Of a DNA stretch of 10,437 bases, positions 1 through 4,659 are shown piece by piece; position 1 is the first letter of the stretch; the number at the start of each line of letters is the position of its first letter. The position numbers and the translations under genes were made by a program. The stretch is from contig LIAZ01000030.1 in NCBI GenBank assembly GCA_001438985.1, forward strand, positions 1 to 10,437. The letters run 5' to 3'. The stretch is from Acidimicrobium sp. BACL17 MAG-120823-bin42 (GTDB taxonomy: Bacteria > Actinomycetota > Acidimicrobiia > Acidimicrobiales > Ilumatobacteraceae). Below the pieces are notes generated by a model, which worked only from the letters and a program-made list of their open reading frames with translations, had not been told where the DNA came from and did no database searches.

Positions 1-28
1 CTGTTCGACATGAGCAGAACACAACATT

Positions 29-102
29 GGTCCCGTGGTGAAGTTGGAGTTCACGCCGCCCTGTCAAGGCGGAGGTCGCGGGTTCGAGTCCCGTCGGGAC
101 CG
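29..102 (+). tRNA. tRNA-Asp (anticodon GTC)
   Basis: Complete cloverleaf. The acceptor stem pairs 29-35 with 95-101, followed by discriminator G at 102. The D stem is 38-40 with 52-54. The anticodon stem is 56-60 with 68-72, and its 7-nt loop (61-67) carries GTC at 63-65, which reads Asp codons. The T stem is 78-82 with 90-94 around the canonical loop TTCGAGT. No CCA is encoded after the discriminator, so the end must be added by CCA-adding enzyme. It lies 24 nt upstream of tRNA-Phe on the same strand, so the two are probably transcribed together from a promoter upstream of the window. Confidence 0.97.
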
Positions 103-104
103 CT

Positions 105-124
105 GAGTAGTGCTTGCACTTCTC
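105..124 (+). other. Inverted repeat filling the tRNA-Asp/tRNA-Phe spacer
   Basis: Bases 105-113 (GAGTAGTGC) pair with 116-124 (GCACTTCTC) with a single T-T mismatch. T104 with A125 adds one more pair. Almost the whole 24-nt spacer between the two tRNA genes is therefore self-complementary, with a tight TT turn. In a joint transcript this would give a hairpin between the two mature tRNAs. A role as a processing spacer is inference; there is no U-run, so it does not look like a terminator. Confidence 0.5.
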
Positions 125-126
125 AA

Positions 127-199
127 GGTCGGGTAGCTCAGTAGGCAGAGCATGCGCCTGAAAAGCGCAGGGTCACCGGATCGACGCCGGTCCCGACCA
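127..199 (+). tRNA. tRNA-Phe (anticodon GAA)
   Basis: The cloverleaf is complete. The acceptor stem pairs 127-133 with 192-198, followed by discriminator A199. The D stem is 136-139 with 148-151. The anticodon stem is 153-157 with 165-169, and its loop CTGAAAA carries GAA at 160-162. The T stem is 175-179 with 187-191, perfectly paired. The T loop reads ATCGACG (180-186), so the position corresponding to the usually invariant T54 is A, while T55, C56, G57 and A58 are retained. CCA is not encoded. The gene ends 27 bp before the stop codon of the convergent tesB gene. The identity is secure; only the T-loop base is unusual. Confidence 0.95.
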
Positions 200-226
200 C
201 AAGAGTTTGATGAGTTGGAAGAGCAA

Positions 227-1036
227 CTATTCAGGGCGTACGCGCACAAGTGTTTCTTGTGCGATGGTTGCGATATGGATGCCGTCTTGAGTGAAGACGT
301 TTCCCATCGTGAGGCCTCGCGCTCCGTTGAAGTTCACACAACTCATTTCATAGAGATGCCATTGTGATGCAACAGATGGCCGATGAAACCACACCGTGTG
401 GTCAAGGCTCGCGCTAAATCTGCGACCTTCATCACTGGCTCGAGTAATTTCAGGAATTCCTGCAACCACGCTCTCGTTTGGTAGGTCATCGGAAAGATAC
501 GCAATCGCGCAGCGATTCATGAGTTCGTTGCCAAGCGGCAAGTCTTTTGCTCGCAACCATGCGGCAACATGTCCTGTTCCCACTCTGTTATTACTCGTCA
601 ACACACCAGAAGGAATCGTTCTCCGTTCAAGGAATGTGCTCCATGAAGACTCCTCGAGTGAATCTGGTGTTGGAAGATCAACCTGAGGAAACACCAACTG
701 TTCATCGATTGACGATTCAACAGATTGAAACGATGCCTCGAGATTCAAAATTGCGCCATCTTGCTGTCGGGCCACAACTCTCCGTGTTGTGAAACTGCGA
801 CCATCACGAATTCGATCCACTTCGTAGCGCACTGGCTTTGTATTGTCGCCACGCCGAATGAAGTATGCGCGCAGTGAATGTGGCAACACATCACCGCTGA
901 CCGTGAAAGCCGCTGCCCTCAATGCTTGGGCCACGATATGTCCACCAAACAAACCGCCCCATGGATATTCGTGGCCATCGCCAACGAACACATCGGGGCC
1001 GTGTGGTGCTAAATCAAAAAGCTCTTCAAGATTCAC
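227..1036 (-). CDS. tesB: Acyl-CoA thioesterase II, TesB family
   Basis: Predicted to hydrolyse acyl-CoA thioesters to free acid and CoA in the cytoplasm. It has 269 residues, slightly shorter than E. coli TesB (286), with the double-hotdog layout. The first domain carries LFGGHIVAQAL (about residues 29-39) and RDGRSFTTRRV. The second carries YLSD with Asp183, SLDHTVWFH with Ser210, and AQE with Gln260. By comparison with the E. coli Asp204/Thr228/Gln278 triad these would be the catalytic residues; the spacing from Ser210 to Gln260 is 50, as in E. coli. The start is GTG at 1036. No ATG lies upstream in frame before a TAA, and no clear Shine-Dalgarno sequence is visible. It begins 18 bp after the lipoprotein stop, so it is probably the last gene of the purA operon. 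Chain-length preference cannot be read from the sequence. Confidence 0.93.
   Translation of the reverse strand: MNLEELFDLAPHGPDVFVGDGHEYPWGGLFGGHIVAQALRAAAFTVSGDVLPHSLRAYFIRRGDNTKPVRYEVDRIRDGRSFTTRRVVARQQDGAILNLEASFQSVESSIDEQLVFPQVDLPTPDSLEESSWSTFLERRTIPSGVLTSNNRVGTGHVAAWLRAKDLPLGNELMNRCAIAYLSDDLPNESVVAGIPEITRASDEGRRFSASLDHTVWFHRPSVASQWHLYEMSCVNFNGARGLTMGNVFTQDGIHIATIAQETLVRVRPE
243..263. other. Perfect 8-bp stem-loop in the 3' end of tesB
   Basis: CGCACAAG (243-250) and CTTGTGCG (256-263) are exact complements around a 5-nt loop TGTTT. It lies inside the tesB reading frame, spanning codons that include the catalytic Gln260, and 44 nt downstream of tRNA-Phe on the opposite strand. Neither side is followed by a T-run. 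It could help end tRNA transcription or the opposing operon transcript, or it could be incidental to the coding sequence. Confidence 0.35.
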
Positions 1037-1054
1037 GATGGCTAATGGATGTAT

Positions 1055-1438
1055 TTACTCAACGATCAGCAGAAGTACAACTTCTTCTGAGATGTGACTT
1101 TCAATGTCAAACGTCCCTGCTTCGTCAGCAACGAACTCAATCACCGAAGTCTCACCCGCGGCCATGTCGCCAGTTGAAATGTCGTATCCGTGCACATGAA
1201 TCTCATCAGATGCATTGGGGTTAACCACGCTCAGACGCACCGTTGAACCGAGTGCAATTTGTTGCTGCTCGTTCGGGCCTGAGTTTTCGCCAATCGTCAA
1301 ACTGATTTCAACAATCTCTGTATTGGACACGGCTGCCGTCGATTCGGATGTGCTTGATTCAGATTCTACTTCCGAGGCTGATGAGCCACATCCGATCAAG
1401 AACACAACGGCACAACATCCAGCGATAATTCTTTTCAT
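1055..1438 (-). CDS. Small secreted lipoprotein with cupredoxin-like domain
   Basis: The protein has 127 residues. The N-terminus has a positive MKR start, a hydrophobic stretch and a lipobox LIGC with Cys17 as the predicted lipidated residue, so the protein should be anchored on the outer face of the membrane. A Ser/Glu-rich linker follows (about 18-38). The rest looks like a compact beta-sandwich of the cupredoxin-like type, with GSTVRLSVVNP, EIHVHGYD and a C-terminal AGTFDIESHISEE followed by VVLLLIVE. His residues occur in HVHGYD and ESH, but there is no Cys outside the signal peptide and no Met after the last His. A classical type 1 copper site (His-Cys-His-Met) is therefore not evident. 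Its ATG overlaps the pyrE stop as ATGA. The function is unknown; a metal or redox role is only a fold-based guess. Confidence 0.85.
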   Translation of the reverse strand: MKRIIAGCCAVVFLIGCGSSASEVESESSTSESTAAVSNTEIVEISLTIGENSGPNEQQQIALGSTVRLSVVNPNASDEIHVHGYDISTGDMAAGETSVIEFVADEAGTFDIESHISEEVVLLLIVE

Positions 1439-2004
1439 GATCCAAACTCAAATCCAAGGTCGGGGGCGGTCAACATCGGCTCATACGGTATCCCAGCATC
1501 GCGCGCCATGGCAGCACATGTGCCACCACGATCGACAATCACCGAAATAAACGCTGGTTCAGCACCACACGAACGAATTACTTCTACTGCTTCAAAAATT
1601 GATGTTCCTCGTGTGACCGTATCTTCAACAATTGCGACGCGATCCCCTGGTTGAAGTGCGCCGGCGATTCGACCTGTTACGCCATGATCCTTTGATTCTT
1701 TACGCACGCTAAAGCTGCGTAGGTGCCTGCCCCGTGCCGCTGCTACTGCAGCTACGCCATACGCAACTGGGTCTGCACCCATAGTGAGTCCGCCAATTGC
1801 GTCAATATCGCTTGGAAGTAGATCAAGCGCTACCGCAGCAACAAGCAATATTCCATCCGGTCTGCACGCTGTTTGTTTCGTGTCAAGAAACCATGTGCTT
1901 GCTCTACCCGACTTCAATGTGAAGTTTCCTGTCTTGAGTGAATGCATCAACACATGCTGGCGAAGTGCTTCACGCTGTGGATCAAGACGTGGAAGATCGG
2001 TCAT
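1435..2004 (-). CDS. pyrE: Orotate phosphoribosyltransferase
   Basis: Catalyses orotate + PRPP to OMP + PPi, the fifth step of de novo UMP synthesis, as a cytoplasmic dimer. It has 189 residues, within the usual range for short bacterial PyrE proteins. The PRPP-binding signature VAIVEDTVTRGTS is at 123-135 and contains the adjacent acidic pair Glu-Asp. The mobile catalytic loop RKESKDHG (101-108) supplies Lys102, Lys105 and His107. The N-terminal FTLKSGRAS matches the family's orotate and phosphate-contacting segment. The start ATG (2002-2004) shares one base with the purB stop (TAATG), and the stop overlaps the lipoprotein start by ATGA, which suggests translational coupling on both sides. 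No good Shine-Dalgarno sequence is seen ahead of it, which fits reinitiation. Family assignment is firm. Confidence 0.96.
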   Translation of the reverse strand: MTDLPRLDPQREALRQHVLMHSLKTGNFTLKSGRASTWFLDTKQTACRPDGILLVAAVALDLLPSDIDAIGGLTMGADPVAYGVAAVAAARGRHLRSFSVRKESKDHGVTGRIAGALQPGDRVAIVEDTVTRGTSIFEAVEVIRSCGAEPAFISVIVDRGGTCAAMARDAGIPYEPMLTAPDLGFEFGS

Positions 2005-3314
2005 TAGGAGTTCGCAATGTGTGCAGCAGCATCAAGTGTCTTGCCTATATGAGTAAGCGACCTACGCAAATCGAATGCTTCGTCTAACTGTTTAGCGTTC
2101 AGTTGTACTCGGGGATCTTTTTCTAATACCGCGCGCAGCTGAACACGTTCGCTCCAGGCTGTTGCCGCATCTTCTTGAACAATTCTGTACGCGTCATCTC
2201 GCGATAAGCCCGAATCAACGAGTGCAAGCAGAACCGGCTGAGAAAAGACCACACCGAAGCTGCTCGCCAAATTATCCAGCATTCTTTGTGCATCTACTTC
2301 AAGTCCAGAAATCACCCGAGTGAGGCGTTTGACGACGTAATACGCAAGCATTGCTGAATCGGGCAACACAATTCGTTCCGCCGAAGAATGCGAGATGTCG
2401 CGCTCGTGCCACAGCGCCACATTCTGTAAGCCGGTTTGTAGGTTCGATCGCAGCACTCGGGAAAGCCCTGTCAACGTTTCTGCCGAGATTGGATTTCGCT
2501 TGTGCGGCATTGCAGAGCTGCCTTTTTGCCCCGCTTTAAAACCCTCACGTACCTCGCTCACTTCGGTCCGTTGCAAATGACGTAACTCAATCGCGATTGC
2601 TTCAACCGTTGAGCCAAGCGACGCACATGCCCATAAAAATTCGGCGTGTCGATCGCGCGCAACTACTTGCGTCGCAGGGACAGCACGTAAACCAAGAGCC
2701 TTTGCTACATGAGCCTCAACATCTGGGCTGATATTTGAGTATGTCCCAACAGCACCCGACAGTTTGCATACTGCAATCGCTTGACGCGCCGCATGCATCC
2801 GTGATCGATCGCGATCCACTTGAAGCGCCCACAACGCAACTTTTGTGCCAAACGTCGTTGGTTCGGCATGAATACCATGAGTTCTTCCAATCATCGCAGT
2901 GTCGCGATGCTTCTCGGCGAGTTCTTGCAGCTGAATGATGAGTTCATTCATTGCACCAATAATGAGCTCTGATGCGTCTTTCAGCATCCAACACCATGCC
3001 GTGTCTACAACATCGGTGCTCGTGAGTCCGTGGTGAATCCACGCACCTGCTGGCATGCCGATTGCTGTCTGTACAACATCAACAAATGCAGCAACGTCAT
3101 GATCAGTCACTAATTCGCGCTCAGCAACTTGTTGAACAAATAGATCATCAACAAGCGGTGCCTTTGCTCGACAGATCTGCGCTTGCGATTGCGATACAAC
3201 TCCTAATTTTGCTTGCGCATCAGTGGCGAGCAATTCAATTTCAAGAAACCGTGCAAACTTTGATCGATCAGAAAAAATCTCGGCAATTTCAGGGAGTGCA
3301 TAACGATCAATCAT
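2004..3314 (-). CDS. purB: Adenylosuccinate lyase
   Basis: Cleaves fumarate from SAICAR and from adenylosuccinate, so it acts twice in purine synthesis and follows PurA in the AMP branch. It has 436 residues from the start chosen here, typical for the family. The flexible signature loop GSSAMPHKRNP is at 265-275 and carries the catalytic Ser. GRTHGIHAEP places the conserved catalytic-site His at 146, and TSTDVVDTA is also present. The reading frame is open to an ATG at 3329 (five extra residues, MCGAG). I prefer the ATG at 3314 because homologues begin MIDRY and because it makes a 4-bp ATGA overlap with the purA stop. Its own stop overlaps the pyrE start by one base. A homotetrameric fumarase/aspartase-superfamily fold is expected. 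Confidence 0.97.
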   Translation of the reverse strand: MIDRYALPEIAEIFSDRSKFARFLEIELLATDAQAKLGVVSQSQAQICRAKAPLVDDLFVQQVAERELVTDHDVAAFVDVVQTAIGMPAGAWIHHGLTSTDVVDTAWCWMLKDASELIIGAMNELIIQLQELAEKHRDTAMIGRTHGIHAEPTTFGTKVALWALQVDRDRSRMHAARQAIAVCKLSGAVGTYSNISPDVEAHVAKALGLRAVPATQVVARDRHAEFLWACASLGSTVEAIAIELRHLQRTEVSEVREGFKAGQKGSSAMPHKRNPISAETLTGLSRVLRSNLQTGLQNVALWHERDISHSSAERIVLPDSAMLAYYVVKRLTRVISGLEVDAQRMLDNLASSFGVVFSQPVLLALVDSGLSRDDAYRIVQEDAATAWSERVQLRAVLEKDPRVQLNAKQLDEAFDLRRSLTHIGKTLDAAAHIANS

Positions 3315-4582
3315 GCCCGCACCACACATGCATCGCGCTCTGGCCCAACTCCAATGATGCTGACTGGTACGCCAACATGTTCTTCTACAAGTTCAATTAA
3401 TGCCTTAGCCCGAGCGGGCAGTTGGTCGTATGAACGATGATTGCGAAGCTCTTGCTTCCAGCCCGGTAGGTCGACATAGTGCGCCATCACTTCGCCAAGC
3501 ACATTACTGTCATCTGGGTAACCATCTAGCCGTTTACCGTTCAACGAGTATCCGACACAGACTCGAACTTCATCGAAGGTATCCAACACATCAAGTTTTG
3601 TTAACGCAATTTCCGTAAGCGAATTGATTCGCACTGCGTGTCGCAACATCACCAAATCAAGCCAGCCTGGTCGGCGACGACGTCCCGTCACGGTTCCAAA
3701 CTCATGGCCGATGTCCACAATCTTGTCGCCCAATTCGCCAAGCAGTTCCGTTGGAAACGGCCCAGACCCTACGCGAGTGGTGTACGCCTTGGCAATACCC
3801 ACAACACGAGTGATGGCGCGTGGTCCAATCCCTGTTCCAGCACACGCACCACCAGCCGTCGGGTTTGATGACGTGACAAATGGATACGTTCCATGATCTA
3901 GGTCAAGAAATGTTGCTTGAGCACCTTCGAGTAACACATTGCTTCCAGATTCAATAGCGACATGCAGCGCGTTAACAGTGTCTGCCACATACGGTTGCAA
4001 CCGTTTGCCAAGCTCAGTGAACTGCACGACAATGGCTTCAACGTCAAAAGGTTCGCCACCGAGTGCAACAATCATTGCGTGTGCCGCATTTCCACGTTCG
4101 CGGACGAGTTGAGCAAATGGTGCAATATCACGCACCATGCCTGCACGCAAACCAACACGCAATGCTTTGTCGGCATATGCAGGTCCGATTCCTTTGAGCG
4201 TTGTGCCAATTTTTGCATCTCCCAATTTGGACTCATGAAGAGCATCGAGGTGTTGATGCCACGGAAAAATCAAGTGCGAAAGACTTGAGACCAAAAGCTT
4301 GCTGCAGGAAATTCCGCGACTTTCGAGGGAATCAATCTCTTTAAACAAGGTTGGCAAGTCAACAACAACGCCATTGCCAATTACTGGGGTCACATGGTCG
4401 TAGAGAACGCCACTTGGAATAAGTTGTAACGCATATCGCTGATCGCCAACAACAACGGTGTGCCCCGCGTTGTGGCCACCTTGATATCGAACTACGTGAG
4501 TATGCGATTCTGCCAATAGGTCAATGACTTTGGCTTTGCCCTCATCACCCCATTGGGTACCGACGACTACTGCTACGGGCAT
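3311..4582 (-). CDS. purA: Adenylosuccinate synthetase
   Basis: Joins IMP and aspartate using GTP to give adenylosuccinate, the committed step to AMP. The length of 423 residues is normal. The N-terminal phosphate-loop motif reads QWGDEGKAK (10-18). The catalytic Asp13 and Lys16 are present, but the usual Gly17 is Ala. The second catalytic residue, His41, lies in GGHNAGH. The family signature GIGPAYADK and the GTVTGRRRRPGWLD segment are intact, and the C-terminal GVGPERD matches the guanine-binding region. The start ATG at 4582 is preceded by a good AGGAG (4589-4593) with a 6-nt spacer. It is the first gene after a 77-bp gap, so it probably opens a new transcription unit covering purA, purB, pyrE, the lipoprotein and tesB. 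The stop overlaps the purB start. Confidence 0.97.
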   Translation of the reverse strand: MPVAVVVGTQWGDEGKAKVIDLLAESHTHVVRYQGGHNAGHTVVVGDQRYALQLIPSGVLYDHVTPVIGNGVVVDLPTLFKEIDSLESRGISCSKLLVSSLSHLIFPWHQHLDALHESKLGDAKIGTTLKGIGPAYADKALRVGLRAGMVRDIAPFAQLVRERGNAAHAMIVALGGEPFDVEAIVVQFTELGKRLQPYVADTVNALHVAIESGSNVLLEGAQATFLDLDHGTYPFVTSSNPTAGGACAGTGIGPRAITRVVGIAKAYTTRVGSGPFPTELLGELGDKIVDIGHEFGTVTGRRRRPGWLDLVMLRHAVRINSLTEIALTKLDVLDTFDEVRVCVGYSLNGKRLDGYPDDSNVLGEVMAHYVDLPGWKQELRNHRSYDQLPARAKALIELVEEHVGVPVSIIGVGPERDACVVRA

Positions 4583-4588
4583 GCAACG

Positions 4589-4593
4589 CTCCT
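4589..4593 (-). promoter_or_regulatory. Shine-Dalgarno sequence of purA
   Basis: The minus strand reads AGGAG, then six bases, then ATG. It is the clearest ribosome binding site in the purA-tesB block and supports translation initiation at 4582. The downstream genes depend instead on overlapping stop/start codons. Confidence 0.75.
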
Positions 4594-4616
4594 GAAATTG
4601 TGGGGAACGTAATCAG

Positions 4617-4622
4617 ATCATA
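4617..4622 (-). promoter_or_regulatory. Possible -10 box for the purA operon
   Basis: TATGAT on the minus strand lies 34 bp before the purA start and directly downstream of a perfect inverted repeat. No convincing -35 hexamer is found 16-19 bp upstream (the sequence there is GAGGTG-like). Either the promoter depends on an activator, or the match is chance in a short gap. Confidence 0.3.
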
Positions 4623-4639
4623 CTGTGCGAAACGCACAG
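4623..4639 (-). other. Perfect 7-bp stem-loop between clpB and purA (terminator or operator)
   Basis: On the minus strand the sequence is CTGTGCGTTTCGCACAG: seven pairs around a TTT loop, starting 21 nt after the clpB stop. The following bases (TATGATCTGATT) are not a T-run, so it is not a classical intrinsic terminator, although U-tract-poor hairpins are common in actinobacteria. It also abuts the candidate -10 box of purA, so an operator for a dimeric regulator is an alternative reading. It is the only strong structure in the 77-bp gap. Confidence 0.45.
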
Positions 4640-4659
4640 CACCTCTGTTCACGTCAGAC

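Noticed and set aside
283..300. CTTGAGT sequence as half of a HspR HAIR operator
   Set aside because: No ACTCAAG partner is found seven bases away, and it lies inside tesB; another CTTGAGT near 1933 in pyrE also lacks a partner.
401..410. Suspected missing Ser/Thr in the TesB catalytic triad
   Set aside because: On recounting from the C-terminus, the E. coli Thr228 equivalent is two residues before the Asp of SLDH, where this protein has Ser210; Asp183 and Gln260 are also present, so the triad is intact.
3312..3329. Upstream purB start at 3329 (five extra residues)
   Set aside because: It would extend the overlap with purA to 19 bp, and homologues begin MIDRY; the ATG at 3314 gives the usual 4-bp ATGA overlap.
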